From positions 1-64,000 of the forward strand of contig JBDZUX010000003.1 of assembly GCA_040255405.1 (NCBI GenBank): 64,000 nt of DNA. The letters are read 5' to 3'. This document shows, piece after piece, positions 36,729 through 46,352 of this stretch. Source of the stretch: 66-474 sp040255405. GTDB taxonomy: Bacteria > Pseudomonadota > Gammaproteobacteria > Xanthomonadales > Rhodanobacteraceae. The notes beneath the pieces were generated by a model. It was not told the DNA's origin and did no database searches. It was given only the letters and a program-made list of their open reading frames with translations. Each line of letters starts with the position of its first letter. Within the stretch, counting starts at the first letter, position 1. Made by a program: the position numbers and the translations under genes.

Positions 36729-39335
36729 ATGGACCACGCCGACCTCGCCCGCCACACCCCGCTGATGCGCCAGTACTTCGCCGCCAAGGCCGAGTACCCG
36801 GACACGCTGCTGTTCTTCCGGATGGGCGATTTCTATGAATTGTTCTACGATGACGCGCGCAAGGCCGCACGGCTGCTGGACATCACGCTGACCCAGCGCG
36901 GCGAATCGGCCGGTGCGCCGATCCCGATGGCGGGCGTGCCCTACCACGCGATGGAGCCGTACCTCGCCAAGCTGGTGCGGGCGGGCGAATCGGTCGCGAT
37001 CTGTGAACAGATCGGCGACCCGAACGGCAAGGGACCGATGGATCGCAAGGTGGTGCGGGTGGTCACACCCGGCACGGTCACCGACGAGGCGCTGCTGCCG
37101 GAACGCCGCGACAACCTGCTGCTGGCGATCGCGGCTGGCGCATCGGGGTTTGGGCTGGCCTGGGTCGACCTGGCGGGCGGACGCTTTCTCCTCAGCGAAG
37201 TCGTCGACGCCGACGCACTGGCCGCGGAACTCGCGCGGCTCGCGCCCGCCGAAACCCTGGTGTGCGAGGACGTGGGCTGGCCGCCGTCGGTCGCAACCCT
37301 GCACGGCCTGCGCATGCGCCCGCCATGGCATTTCGACGAAACCAGCGCGCGGCGCGAACTGACCCGCTTCTTCGGCACCCGCGATCTGTCCGGTTTCGGT
37401 GCCGATGGCGTGCCGCTGGCCGTCGCGGCGGCCGGCTGCCTGCTCGGCTACCTGCAGGAAACCCAGAAGGCCGCGTTGCCGCACCTGACCGGGCTTGCGA
37501 TCGAAGCGGCCGATGAAACGGTGGCGATGGACGCGGCGACCCGCCGCAATCTCGAACTGGATACGCATCCGTCGGGCGACGCGCGCTACACCCTGCTCGG
37601 GGTACTGGATTCCACCATCACACCCATGGGCGCGCGGGCGCTGCGGCGCTGGCTGCATCGACCGTTGCGCGATCAGGTGACGTTGCGGCGACGCCATCAA
37701 TCACTCGCGGCACTGATCGAGTCCGACGGGCTGGGCGCACTCCGGGAACAACTGCGCGCGATCGGCGATCTGGAGCGCATTCTCGCGCGCGTGGCGCTGC
37801 GCTCGGCGCGACCGCGCGACCTCGCGACCCTGCGCGACGGCCTTGCCGCGGCACCGAGCCTGGGCGAGGTGCTGGCCAAACTCGATTCGCCGCTGCTGCA
37901 TGAACTGCTGGACCGCCTTGGTGAGCACCGGGACACGATCCGCCTGCTGCAGGCGGCCATCGTGGAACGCCCACCTGCGCTGCTCCGCGAAGGCGGCGCC
38001 ATCGCCGACGGTTACGACGCCGAGCTCGACGAGTTGCGCCAGCTCTCCACCAACGCCGATCAATACCTCGTCGAACTCGAAACGCGCGAGCGCGCCGCGA
38101 CCGGCATCGCCACGCTGAAAGTAGGCTACAACCGAGTGCATGGCTATTACATCGAATTCGGCAAGGCCCAGGCCGACAAGGCCCCCGCACACTACACCCG
38201 CCGCCAGACCACCAAGAACGCCGAGCGCTACATCACCGAGGAACTGAAAGCCTTCGAGGACAAGGTGCTGTCGGCCAGGGAACGCGCGCTGATGCGCGAG
38301 CGCGCGCTGTACGACGGCATCCTGGACGCGCTGATCGAAAAACTCGCGCCGTTGAAGCAGGCGGCACAGGCATTGGCGGAACTGGACGTCCTGGCCGCGC
38401 TGGCCGAACGTGCCGACGCGCTGAACTGGTCGCGCCCGCAACTCGTCGACGACGCCTGCATCGCGATCGAAGGCGGCCGCCATCCCGTGGTGGAAGCCGT
38501 GCGCACGGAACCGTTCGAGCCCAACGATCTCGTGCTTGACGACTCCCGCCGCATGCTCGTGATCACCGGCCCCAACATGGGCGGCAAGTCGACATACATG
38601 CGCCAGAACGCACTGATCGTGCTGCTGGCCTGCATCGGCAGTTTCGTTCCGGCAGCTTCAGCGACGGTCGGCGCGATCGACCGCATCTTCACCCGCATCG
38701 GCGCCGGCGACGATCTTGCCCGCGGGCAATCGACCTTCATGGTCGAGATGAGCGAGACCGCCAACATCCTGCACAACGCGACGGCGCGGTCCCTGGTGCT
38801 GATGGACGAAGTTGGCCGCGGCACCTCGACCTACGACGGCCTGGCACTGGCGCGGGCCGCGGCGGTGCACCTTGCAACGGGCAACCGCGCCTTCACCCTG
38901 TTCGCGACGCACTATTTCGAACTGACCGAACTCGCCTCGCAGTTCGACGCCATCGCCAACGTCCACCTCGACGCGGTCGAATACCACGACGCGAAACAGG
39001 GTGACCAGCTGGTGTTCATGCACGCGGTGAAGGAAGGTCCCGCGAACCGCAGCTTCGGCCTGCAGGTGGCCGCCCTCGCCGGCTTGCCGAAAGCCGTGAT
39101 CGCGGATGCGAAACAGACCCTGGCCGCATTCGAACGCAATCCGCATGCCGACCCGCCCGGCCCGGCGACGCACGCCGGCACGCCCACGTCGCCGCAATCC
39201 GACCTGTTCACGCCCGCGGCTCCCGATCCGCAAGCAGCGAAGCTGGCCGATGCCGTGCGCGCGCTCGATCCGGACTCGCTCACGCCACGGGAAGCGCTGG
39301 AGGCGCTTTATCGCATGAAGTCGCTGATCGGGTGA
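36729..39335 (+). CDS. mutS: DNA mismatch repair protein MutS
   Basis: Recognises mismatches and starts MutL-dependent repair; 868 aa. The mismatch-binding Phe-x-Glu is in RMGDFYELFYDDA (near residue 35). Connector, lever and clamp domains follow. The ATPase has Walker A GPNMGGKST (~615) and the MSETANILHNATARSLVLMDE region, then the helix-turn-helix tail (LTPREALEALYRMKSL). ATG 36729 is the family start. It is divergent from phoB. Confidence 0.97.
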   Translation: MDHADLARHTPLMRQYFAAKAEYPDTLLFFRMGDFYELFYDDARKAARLLDITLTQRGESAGAPIPMAGVPYHAMEPYLAKLVRAGESVAICEQIGDPNGKGPMDRKVVRVVTPGTVTDEALLPERRDNLLLAIAAGASGFGLAWVDLAGGRFLLSEVVDADALAAELARLAPAETLVCEDVGWPPSVATLHGLRMRPPWHFDETSARRELTRFFGTRDLSGFGADGVPLAVAAAGCLLGYLQETQKAALPHLTGLAIEAADETVAMDAATRRNLELDTHPSGDARYTLLGVLDSTITPMGARALRRWLHRPLRDQVTLRRRHQSLAALIESDGLGALREQLRAIGDLERILARVALRSARPRDLATLRDGLAAAPSLGEVLAKLDSPLLHELLDRLGEHRDTIRLLQAAIVERPPALLREGGAIADGYDAELDELRQLSTNADQYLVELETRERAATGIATLKVGYNRVHGYYIEFGKAQADKAPAHYTRRQTTKNAERYITEELKAFEDKVLSARERALMRERALYDGILDALIEKLAPLKQAAQALAELDVLAALAERADALNWSRPQLVDDACIAIEGGRHPVVEAVRTEPFEPNDLVLDDSRRMLVITGPNMGGKSTYMRQNALIVLLACIGSFVPAASATVGAIDRIFTRIGAGDDLARGQSTFMVEMSETANILHNATARSLVLMDEVGRGTSTYDGLALARAAAVHLATGNRAFTLFATHYFELTELASQFDAIANVHLDAVEYHDAKQGDQLVFMHAVKEGPANRSFGLQVAALAGLPKAVIADAKQTLAAFERNPHADPPGPATHAGTPTSPQSDLFTPAAPDPQAAKLADAVRALDPDSLTPREALEALYRMKSLIG

Positions 39336-39465
39336 TGCCGATTGGTGCCGCGTGCAGCGGTGCCGGCCGCGCGAAGCGCCCGGAACTGTCTGCCGGGTTG
39401 CGCCGCGAATGGCTCGATCCGCGAAGTTCAGGCGCGACGCATGGCGGCAGGGCCACCCGCAGCGG
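39336..39465. other. mutS downstream spacer
   Basis: 130 bp between convergent mutS and the response-regulator gene; no clear hairpin terminator or gene is seen. Confidence 0.4.
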
Positions 39466-40326
39466 TCAGGCTTTGTCCCCGCCCGGCGACCCTTCTGCCG
39501 CTTGCGCACCGTCCGATACCGGTGCGTGATCCTGCGCGACCGAGGAAGCCACCGAAATCACGGCCGCTTGCGCAGCGCGGCCGAGCGTTGGCCGCGCCGC
39601 CATGCTGACTGCAGAACCGGACCACGCGCCGGCGACTGCGGATTGCCCGGCGTGCATCGGCGTGCCCGAGGCCCTGGGCGACGCGTGCGAATGGGAAGTC
39701 TCCTCCACACTCGCGCCCAGCGACGTCGCGGGCGCGACGGCAGCCGGCGGCAACGCGGCAAGATGTGCCGCGTCCGGCATTGCCACGTCCGGAATCGCAT
39801 TCCATTCTTCCGGCGAGATGCCTTCGGGAATCGCATTCACCGACTTGGCCTCGATCCGCGCGGACACGCGTCCGGCCTGCACCAGGGAACGGATCGCGTG
39901 GAACACTTCCGCACGGCCGAACGGCTTCTTGACGAAACCATCGGCGCCAAAGCGCTGCACATAGAATTGTTCGGTCGCCTGCTGATTGCCGCTCATCATG
40001 ATGATGGGCGTGGTGCGGGTGGCGCCCTCGCGTCGAAGCGCACGCAGTACCGCGAACCCCGAGAGGCCGGGCAGCACTATGTCCAGGAAGATCAGGTCGG
40101 GAAGCTGCGATTGCGCCATCTCGATCGCGCTTTCGCCGTCCGCGGCCTTCAGCACCTCATAGCCATCCTGCATCAGCATCTTGCCCAGCACCGCGCGGAT
40201 CGTGGCGGAGTCGTCCACCACCAGTACGCGCGCGCCGAGGGAGGCGCGCAGGCGCTCGTCCTCGCGGCGTTCGGCCGATGCCGTCGTCGGAGTCTTGAAC
40301 CGCTTGAAGATGTCGAATACCGCCAT
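39466..40326 (-). CDS. Orphan response regulator with Ala-rich tail
   Basis: 286 aa. The receiver domain (~33-150) has Asp38/Asp39, phospho-acceptor Asp82 (IFLDIVLPG) and Lys134 (VKKPF). It resembles CheY-like PilG/PilH regulators in the MLMQDGYEVLKAADGESAIEM region. There is no DNA-binding domain. After a short conserved segment (EGISPEEWNAIPDVAMPDAAHL) the last ~110 residues are Ala/Ser/Pro-rich and look disordered. No histidine kinase is adjacent. A role in type IV pilus or chemotaxis-like signalling is plausible, not shown. Confidence 0.85.
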   Translation of the reverse strand: MAVFDIFKRFKTPTTASAERREDERLRASLGARVLVVDDSATIRAVLGKMLMQDGYEVLKAADGESAIEMAQSQLPDLIFLDIVLPGLSGFAVLRALRREGATRTTPIIMMSGNQQATEQFYVQRFGADGFVKKPFGRAEVFHAIRSLVQAGRVSARIEAKSVNAIPEGISPEEWNAIPDVAMPDAAHLAALPPAAVAPATSLGASVEETSHSHASPRASGTPMHAGQSAVAGAWSGSAVSMAARPTLGRAAQAAVISVASSVAQDHAPVSDGAQAAEGSPGGDKA

Positions 40327-40482
40327 CACCGCCCCCGGAGGCCCGAGGCGCTAGTTTCGGGCCGGCGCGGTGCGGGCGCAAGCGCCGGATGCCCGGGCCT
40401 TGATGCAGCGCCTCGCCTTCGCGGTACCGACCGCGCGGAACGACGCGTCGGCGAACGGCCCCATTCCGCCACGCCGTAAACC

Positions 40483-40878
40483 TCACGAGGCGTCGAAGTC
40501 CCCGAGGGCGCGGATCAAGCGGCGTGCGCGCTTGTCGGGCCGTTTCGGTGGCGGCTGGTAACCGGCACGTTCGGCGCGGCGCTGCTCGCGCGCACTTTCC
40601 CGGGCCGCAATGGACGCATCGGATTCGCGATAAAGCGACTGCGCCATTGCGGCCGAGCCGCGCTTGTGCGCAAGGCCTGCGACGGTGACCTCGAACGTTT
40701 CATCGCCGCGCACGACGCGCAATGCCTCGCCGATTTTCATGGCATGCGAGGCTTTGCAGGCGTCGGTGCCGATCGTCACCCGCCCGCGCTCGATCGCCTG
40801 TTTGGCCAGCGCGCGCGTCTTGAAGAACCGTGCGGCCCAGAGCCAGACATCGATTCGGACTTGATCATTTCCGGTCAT
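40483..40878 (-). CDS. hslR: Heat-shock protein 15 (S4 RNA-binding)
   Basis: Rescues stalled 50S subunits carrying peptidyl-tRNA; 131 aa. The S4 RNA-binding fold fills residues ~8-70 (VRIDVWLWAARFFKTRALAKQ, GRVTIG, MKIGEALRV). A basic C-terminus (PPPKRPDKRARRLIR) is typical of Hsp15. ATG 40878 is chosen; upstream in-frame sequence overlaps the divergent gene and is not family-like. Confidence 0.93.
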   Translation of the reverse strand: MTGNDQVRIDVWLWAARFFKTRALAKQAIERGRVTIGTDACKASHAMKIGEALRVVRGDETFEVTVAGLAHKRGSAAMAQSLYRESDASIAARESAREQRRAERAGYQPPPKRPDKRARRLIRALGDFDAS

Positions 40879-40932
40879 CCGGTGGTACCGCGCAAAGCTA
40901 GAATGACGGCCGGCTCCCATCGGGGACCTGCG

Positions 40933-41196
40933 ATGGATATTTTCACCCAGCCTTGGCTGCTGCCGGTCATCTGCTTCGCCGGAGGATACTTGTTGGCGAG
41001 GGTGTTTTATCGCCGTGGGCAAACCAAGCCGACGGACCCGCGAACCGACATCAGCGACGCCGAAATCGAAGTCGAGCTGCGCATGGGCCACAAGGTCGAA
41101 GCCATCAAACTGTGCCGGCAAAAATACGGCTACGACCTGAAAACCGCCGTGGATGAAATCAACAGCCGGTCGGCAAAACTGGGCCTTCGCTCCTGA
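40933..41196 (+). CDS. Membrane-anchored protein with L7/L12 C-terminal-like domain
   Basis: 87 aa. One N-terminal membrane helix (PWLLPVICFAGGYLLARVFY, residues ~7-26) is followed by a cytoplasmic module, EVELRMGHKVEAIKLCRQKYGYDLKTAVDEIN, similar to the C-terminal domain of ribosomal protein L7/L12 (pattern KVEAIKxxR...LKxAxDxVE). In ribosomes this fold recruits translation factors. Its use on a membrane anchor is unexplained. It is divergent from hslR with 54 bp between starts and convergent with htpG. Confidence 0.75.
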   Translation: MDIFTQPWLLPVICFAGGYLLARVFYRRGQTKPTDPRTDISDAEIEVELRMGHKVEAIKLCRQKYGYDLKTAVDEINSRSAKLGLRS

Positions 41197-41202
41197 CCAC
41201 GA

Positions 41203-43071
41203 TCACGCGCCCAGCAGTGCCCGGTTCATCCGTTGCACGAACGCCGCCGGGTCGGGCAACTGCGCACCGGCGGTGATCTCGGCCTGTTCCAGCAACAGCA
41301 GCGCCAGGTCCTTCGCTTTCGCTTCATCGGTTTCCGATTCCGCGCGTTTCACCAGCGCGTGCGCGGGATTGATTTCCAGCGTGGGTTTGGAGTCCGGCAC
41401 GTCCTGGCCCGCCTCGCGCAACAGCCGCGCAAGATGCGGTGCGAGTTCGTAGTCGGAGAGCGCCAGGCACGACGGTGAATCGGTGAGCCGCGCGGAAACG
41501 CGGACGTCGCCGACGCGGTCGCCCAGCAGGTCCTTCAGCTTCTTCACCAGCGGCTCGGCTTCCTTCGCCGCGGCTTCCTGTTTCTGCTTGTCGGCTTCGT
41601 CGAGCGGCAACTCGCCCTTGGCGACGTTGCGGAACGATTTGCCCTCGTACTCGCCGAACTGGCCCATGATCCATTCATCGACGCGGTCGAACATCAGCAG
41701 CACCTCGACGCCCTTGGCCCGGAAGGCTTCGAGCTGCGGACTGCCGGCGGCCGCCCTGTAGCTGTCGGCCGTGACGAACCAGATCGCCTCCTGGCCGGGC
41801 TGCATCCGGGAGAGATAGTCGTCCAGCGACACCTCCTGCGCGGCACCCTCGCCCCTGGTCGACGCGAAGCGCAGCAGTTTCGCGATCCGCTCGCGGTTCG
41901 ACGGATCCTCCACGATGCCTTCCTTCAGCGTATTGCCGAAGGCCTTGCGGAAGGTCTTGAACTTTTCCGGCTCGTCCTTCGCCAGTTTCTCGATCAGGTC
42001 CAGCACGCGCTTGACGCAGGACGCCTTGATCCGCTCGATCTGGCGGTTGTGCTGCAGGATTTCGCGGCTGACGTTGAGCGGCAGGTCGTCGGCGTCGACC
42101 ACGCCACGCACGAAACGCAGATAATTCGGCAGCAATTCCTCGGCCGCGTCCATGATGAAGACGCGCTTGATGTACAGCTTGACGCCCTTGCGCTCGTCGC
42201 GCCCGCCCATCATGAGGTCGAACGGCGGCTGCGCGGGTATGTAGAGCAGCGTGGTGAAACGTTGGCTGCCTTCGACCCGGTTGTGGCTCCAGGCCAGCGG
42301 ATCGTTGAAGTCGTGGCCGAGCGACTTGTAGAACGCCTTGTATTCGTCGTCCGGAATTTCGGATTTGTTCTTCGCCCACAGCGCCGAGGCGTCGTTGATC
42401 GTTTCCCACTCGTCGGTCGGCTTGCCGTCCTTGTACTTCTTCATCCGGATCGGAAACGCGACGTGGTCGGAATAGGTCCGGATCAGTTCCCGCAACTTCC
42501 AGTGGTCGAGGAATTCGGACTCGTCGTCCTTGAGATGCAGGATCACGGCCGTGCCGCGCGCGGCGATTGCCTCGGCGGCAAGCGAATATTCGCCTTTGCC
42601 GTCGCTTTCCCAGCGCACGCCCTCCGCGGCCGCGGCATCGGCGCGGCGGGTCAGCACCGACACCTTGTCGGCTACCACGAATGCGGAATAGAAACCCACG
42701 CCGAACTGGCCGATCAGGCGCGCGTCGGCCTGCTGTTCACCGGACAAGGATTCGAGGAAACGCCGCGTGCCGGAACTTGCGATCGAGCCGATATTGGCGA
42801 CCACTTCATCACGGCTCATGCCGATGCCGTTGTCGCGCACCGTGATGGTTTTCGCGTCCTTGTCGTACTCGACATCGATGTGCAATTCGCCGTCGTCGCC
42901 CAGCAACCCGGGATTGCCGATCGCTTCGAAGCGAAGCTTGTCGCAGGCGTCGGACGCATTGGACACCAGTTCGCGCAGGAAGATTTCCTTGTGCGAATAC
43001 AACGAGTGGGTGACGAGGCGCAGCACTTGCGCGACTTCGGCTTCGAACGGGCGGGTTTCGGTGGTGGTCAT
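41203..43071 (-). CDS. htpG: Chaperone HtpG (Hsp90)
   Basis: ATP-dependent homodimeric chaperone, 622 aa, normal length. GHKL ATPase motifs lie in the N-terminal domain: LRELVSNASDACDKLR (Glu/Asn), VRDNGIGMSRDEV and IGQFGVGFYSAF. The middle domain (NVSREILQHN) and the C-terminal dimer domain follow. It stops 6 bp from the convergent L7/L12-like gene. Confidence 0.97.
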   Translation of the reverse strand: MTTTETRPFEAEVAQVLRLVTHSLYSHKEIFLRELVSNASDACDKLRFEAIGNPGLLGDDGELHIDVEYDKDAKTITVRDNGIGMSRDEVVANIGSIASSGTRRFLESLSGEQQADARLIGQFGVGFYSAFVVADKVSVLTRRADAAAAEGVRWESDGKGEYSLAAEAIAARGTAVILHLKDDESEFLDHWKLRELIRTYSDHVAFPIRMKKYKDGKPTDEWETINDASALWAKNKSEIPDDEYKAFYKSLGHDFNDPLAWSHNRVEGSQRFTTLLYIPAQPPFDLMMGGRDERKGVKLYIKRVFIMDAAEELLPNYLRFVRGVVDADDLPLNVSREILQHNRQIERIKASCVKRVLDLIEKLAKDEPEKFKTFRKAFGNTLKEGIVEDPSNRERIAKLLRFASTRGEGAAQEVSLDDYLSRMQPGQEAIWFVTADSYRAAAGSPQLEAFRAKGVEVLLMFDRVDEWIMGQFGEYEGKSFRNVAKGELPLDEADKQKQEAAAKEAEPLVKKLKDLLGDRVGDVRVSARLTDSPSCLALSDYELAPHLARLLREAGQDVPDSKPTLEINPAHALVKRAESETDEAKAKDLALLLLEQAEITAGAQLPDPAAFVQRMNRALLGA

Positions 43072-43093
43072 GTCGTTCCCATTTGCGAAGAGC

Positions 43094-43141
43094 TGTAGGA
43101 GCCAGCCTGCTGGCGACCATCGCGCGCGGGCGCGCTCCTAC
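43094..43141. repeat. REP-like inverted pair (repeat B), htpG-OPT spacer
   Basis: TGTAGGAGCCAGCCTGCTGGCGACC faces an inverted CGCGCGGGCGCGCTCCTACGA. It lies directly upstream of htpG. Confidence 0.85.
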
Positions 43142-43184
43142 GACGGCAGATATGCTGACGAAATGGCGACGTGTCCGAAACTTC

Positions 43185-45248
43185 TCAAGCGGTCGCGCGG
43201 CCCATCCGGATGATCCAGCGGTAAAGCAGGACCACCAGGGCCGCAAACACCACCCCGCCGATGATGATCGAGGGCCTCTCGAAGTCGGCGCCTGCCAGCG
43301 CGATCGGCCCCTGCTTGCCACTCAGGCCGACGATGGCGGCGAAGATCACCGCCAGCAGGCTTTCGCCCACGATCAGGCCGGAAGCCAGCAGCACGCCGAG
43401 CTGCTTGGTGGGCTCGGCGCCGGGATGGCGGTCCGCACGGCGATCGAACCACGCACCCACCAGCGCGCCCACCACCACCATCAGCGTGGTCGAGGTGGGC
43501 AGGTAAATCCCCAAGCCCACGGCGAGCGGAGGCAGCCGCGGCCCCTTCTTCCAGGCGCCCAGCAATTCGTCGAGGATGATGATGGCCACGCCGATGCCGG
43601 CGCCCAGTCCGATCATGTCCCACGGCACCTCGCCGGTAATCACGCCCTTGGCCAACGCGGAGATCAGGCCCGCCTGCGGCGCTGGCAAGGCGATCGCCGG
43701 ATCGGCGCCCGGTGCACCCAGGAAGCCGTACGTGCTTTGCAGGAGGTCCAGCACCGGCGGGATCACCACCGCCCCGGCCAGCACGCCGATCACCAGCGCC
43801 CACTGCTGCAGCGACGGCGTGGCATCCACCAGTTGCCCGGTCTTCAGATCCTGCAGGTTGTTGTTGGCGATCGACGCCACCGCGAAGACGATCGCCGTGA
43901 TGAACAGCGCGAAGCCGACCAGCGCCTGGTCGGCGCCGGGGGGCAGGAAAGGCTTGATGCCGACGACCAGCAAGAGCGCTGCGATCACCACCACCAGGAT
44001 GCCCACGCCCGACAGCGGGCTGTTGGACGATCCGATCAGGCCGGCCATGTAGCCGCACACCGCCGACACCAGGAAGCTCAGCAGGATCACGAACACCACG
44101 CCGCCGATCACCAGCGCCCAGGTCACATCGCCCAATCCGTTGGTGACGGCGAAGTGCCACAGCAGATAACCGATGGGGATCATGCAGATCAGCGAAATCA
44201 GGCCGACCATGCCGATCGGCATGTCGTGCTCGGTGCGCGGCAGTTGGTCAAACGTACCGGCCTTGCGCGCGCGCGACGCGCGGAACGCGCCGGCAAGCCC
44301 GCTGGCCAACGGCTTCACCAGCTTCGCCAGCGTCCAGATCGCGGCCACGCCGATCGCGCCGGCGCCGATGAAGCGCACGTAATGGCTCCAGCCGGCCTGC
44401 GCGACTTCGGCGGCCGGACCAGCCGCCCAGTACAGGTGCGTGAAGTACGGCACCGCCCACGCCCACCCGATCACCGCGCCGACCAGCATCGCCACGCCCA
44501 CCCACAAGCCGACCAGGTGGCCGATCGCGAACAATGCAAACGAGAGGCCGAAATCGAAACCGGTGGCGCCGCCGCGCTCGCCGCCAACACGGAAATAATC
44601 GGTGACGGCAGCAGCGAAGACCCGGGTCTGCACGATGACGTAGAAGATCGCTGAAACGATCGCGCCCCACAGCACCGCCTTCAAGCCGGCGGCACTCGCT
44701 TCCGCAGCCGCCGCGGGGGCGGGCGCACCGGTTCCGCGCGCCACGCCCGCCGTCGGCACCGATGCCACTTCGGCCACCCGGCCGATCCGTTCGCCGGGCC
44801 CGCTGCCGACCTTCAGCACCTCGGCACAGGCGACACCCTCGGGGTACGGCAGGTCCGAGTCGGTCACCAGCGCGCGCCGCAACGGAATCGTGTACATCAC
44901 GCCGAGGATGCCGCCGGTCGCGCAGATGCCGGCCGAAATCCAGAACGGGAACCCGCTCCAGTACCCGACGATCACCAGGCCCGGCAGCACGAAGATGATC
45001 GAGGACAGCGTGCCGGCGGCCGAAGCCACCGTCTGCACGATGTTGTTTTCCTGGATCGTGGCATCGCGCATGGCCTTCAGGATCGCCATCGAAATCACGG
45101 CCGCGGGAATCGACGTCGAGAAGGTCAGACCCGCCTTCAGTCCGAAATAGACGTTCGCGGCGGTGAACACGATGGTGATGACGATGCCGATGATGACGCC
45201 ACGGATCGTCAACTCGCGACGCGAAGGTAAGCCTGTGGTTGCGCTCAT
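43185..45248 (-). CDS. OPT-family oligopeptide transporter
   Basis: Inner-membrane transporter, 687 aa, about 15 predicted helices, probably proton-driven uptake of peptides (or metal chelates; some OPT members carry siderophores). The family start region is RRELTIRGVIIGIVITIVFTAANVYFGLKAGLTFSTSIPAAV (given here only as the run beginning RRELTIRG), with YPEGVACAEVLK and SGLIVGESLLAV further on. ATG 45248 (MSATTGL) is preferred over an upstream ATG that lacks a good ribosome site. Confidence 0.93.
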   Translation of the reverse strand: MSATTGLPSRRELTIRGVIIGIVITIVFTAANVYFGLKAGLTFSTSIPAAVISMAILKAMRDATIQENNIVQTVASAAGTLSSIIFVLPGLVIVGYWSGFPFWISAGICATGGILGVMYTIPLRRALVTDSDLPYPEGVACAEVLKVGSGPGERIGRVAEVASVPTAGVARGTGAPAPAAAAEASAAGLKAVLWGAIVSAIFYVIVQTRVFAAAVTDYFRVGGERGGATGFDFGLSFALFAIGHLVGLWVGVAMLVGAVIGWAWAVPYFTHLYWAAGPAAEVAQAGWSHYVRFIGAGAIGVAAIWTLAKLVKPLASGLAGAFRASRARKAGTFDQLPRTEHDMPIGMVGLISLICMIPIGYLLWHFAVTNGLGDVTWALVIGGVVFVILLSFLVSAVCGYMAGLIGSSNSPLSGVGILVVVIAALLLVVGIKPFLPPGADQALVGFALFITAIVFAVASIANNNLQDLKTGQLVDATPSLQQWALVIGVLAGAVVIPPVLDLLQSTYGFLGAPGADPAIALPAPQAGLISALAKGVITGEVPWDMIGLGAGIGVAIIILDELLGAWKKGPRLPPLAVGLGIYLPTSTTLMVVVGALVGAWFDRRADRHPGAEPTKQLGVLLASGLIVGESLLAVIFAAIVGLSGKQGPIALAGADFERPSIIIGGVVFAALVVLLYRWIIRMGRATA

Positions 45249-45317
45249 CGGTTTCCCCGTCTTTGGACCCAGCTGCCGCATACTAGCCGCGGCGCACCGT
45301 CAGTCAAAGGAGCCCGC

Positions 45318-46217
45318 TTGGCGTACCGCGGAAGATTCGCGCCCTCACCCACCGGCGAACTGCATTTCGGGTCACTGGTCGCGGCACTGGCAAGCTGGCT
45401 GCGCGCGCGCAGGCAGCATGGGGAATGGCTGCTTCGGATCGAAGACATCGACCCGCCGCGCGAGATGGCGGGTTCCACGCGCGCGATCCTCACCGCGTTG
45501 GCACGACTCGGATTGGTCGCGGACGCGCCGCCGCTATTCCAGTCCCGGCGCGGTCATGCCTACGCAGAAGCACTGCAAGCCTTGCGCGCGGAAGGTCATG
45601 CCTTTCCCTGCTGGTGCAGCCGCGCCGATCTCGAAAGCGCGGGCACCCCCCACCGCGACGGCCGCTGCATCAGCGCGCCGCGCGGCGACCGCGAACCCGC
45701 ATGGCGCTTGCGCGCCCCCGACCGCACCATCGCGTTCGTGGACGGCTTGCAGGGTCCGCAGGTGCAGAACATGCGCGAAGCGGTCGGCGACTTCGTGCTC
45801 AAGCGCGCCGACGGCCTGTGGAGCTATCAACTCGCCTGCGTGGTGGACGACGCGCACCAGCGGATCACCGAAGTCGTGCGCGGCTGCGACCTGCTCGATT
45901 CCACGCCGCGCCAGATCCTGCTGCAGCGTCTGCTCGGGCTTCCGACACCCGCGTATTTGCACTTGCCGCTGGCGGTGGACGCCGAAGGTCGCAAGCTCTC
46001 GAAGTCCAATGACGCGCCGTCGGTGGACCTTGGCAACCCGGGCACGACGCTGGTGCGTGCGCTCCGGTTCCTGGCCCAGGACATTCCCGAAGCCGCCGAC
46101 CCCGCGGCGATGTTGCAGGCCGCCGCCGAACGCTTCGACCCTGGACGATTGCAGGGTGTGACGGCGCGCGCTACCGAGGCAACCCTTGGCACATCACGTC
46201 AAGGGCCGGCGGGTTGA
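45318..46217 (+). CDS. gluQ: Glutamyl-Q tRNA(Asp) synthetase
   Basis: Attaches glutamate to queuosine in the tRNA-Asp anticodon; 299 aa, a GltX paralogue without the anticodon domain. The HIGH-type motif is SPTGELHFGSL (residues ~9-19), zinc ligands lie in CWCSR and CIS, and KLSKSND is the KMSKS equivalent. It uses a TTG start with AAGGAG upstream. A Pro/Gly-rich end (TSRQGPAG) runs into repeat-like DNA. Name basis: family knowledge (also called YadB). Confidence 0.92.
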   Translation: MAYRGRFAPSPTGELHFGSLVAALASWLRARRQHGEWLLRIEDIDPPREMAGSTRAILTALARLGLVADAPPLFQSRRGHAYAEALQALRAEGHAFPCWCSRADLESAGTPHRDGRCISAPRGDREPAWRLRAPDRTIAFVDGLQGPQVQNMREAVGDFVLKRADGLWSYQLACVVDDAHQRITEVVRGCDLLDSTPRQILLQRLLGLPTPAYLHLPLAVDAEGRKLSKSNDAPSVDLGNPGTTLVRALRFLAQDIPEAADPAAMLQAAAERFDPGRLQGVTARATEATLGTSRQGPAG

Positions 46218-46330
46218 ACTCCCGCCCGGCGGCGCTTCGCAGGGCAGGCCTTGACCCGCCCCGACGCGACGGGATGGCGGGCTGGAGCCTGCCCTACCGG
46301 CCGCCGCCGGCAAAGCGCTAGGATGACCGC
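46218..46330. repeat. GC-rich palindromic spacer upstream of phaB
   Basis: Contains the inverted pair GGGCAGGCC..TTGACCCGCC and GGCGGG..GCCTGCCCT (about 46243-46300), an intergenic-repeat-like hairpin. No gene. Confidence 0.5.
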
Positions 46331-46352
46331 ACCATCACCCGGAGGAGGCGTC

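Noticed and set aside
43083..44654. 523-codon plus-strand frame opposite the OPT transporter
   Set aside because: Gln/His/Arg-rich shadow; the transporter frame has clear helices and motifs.
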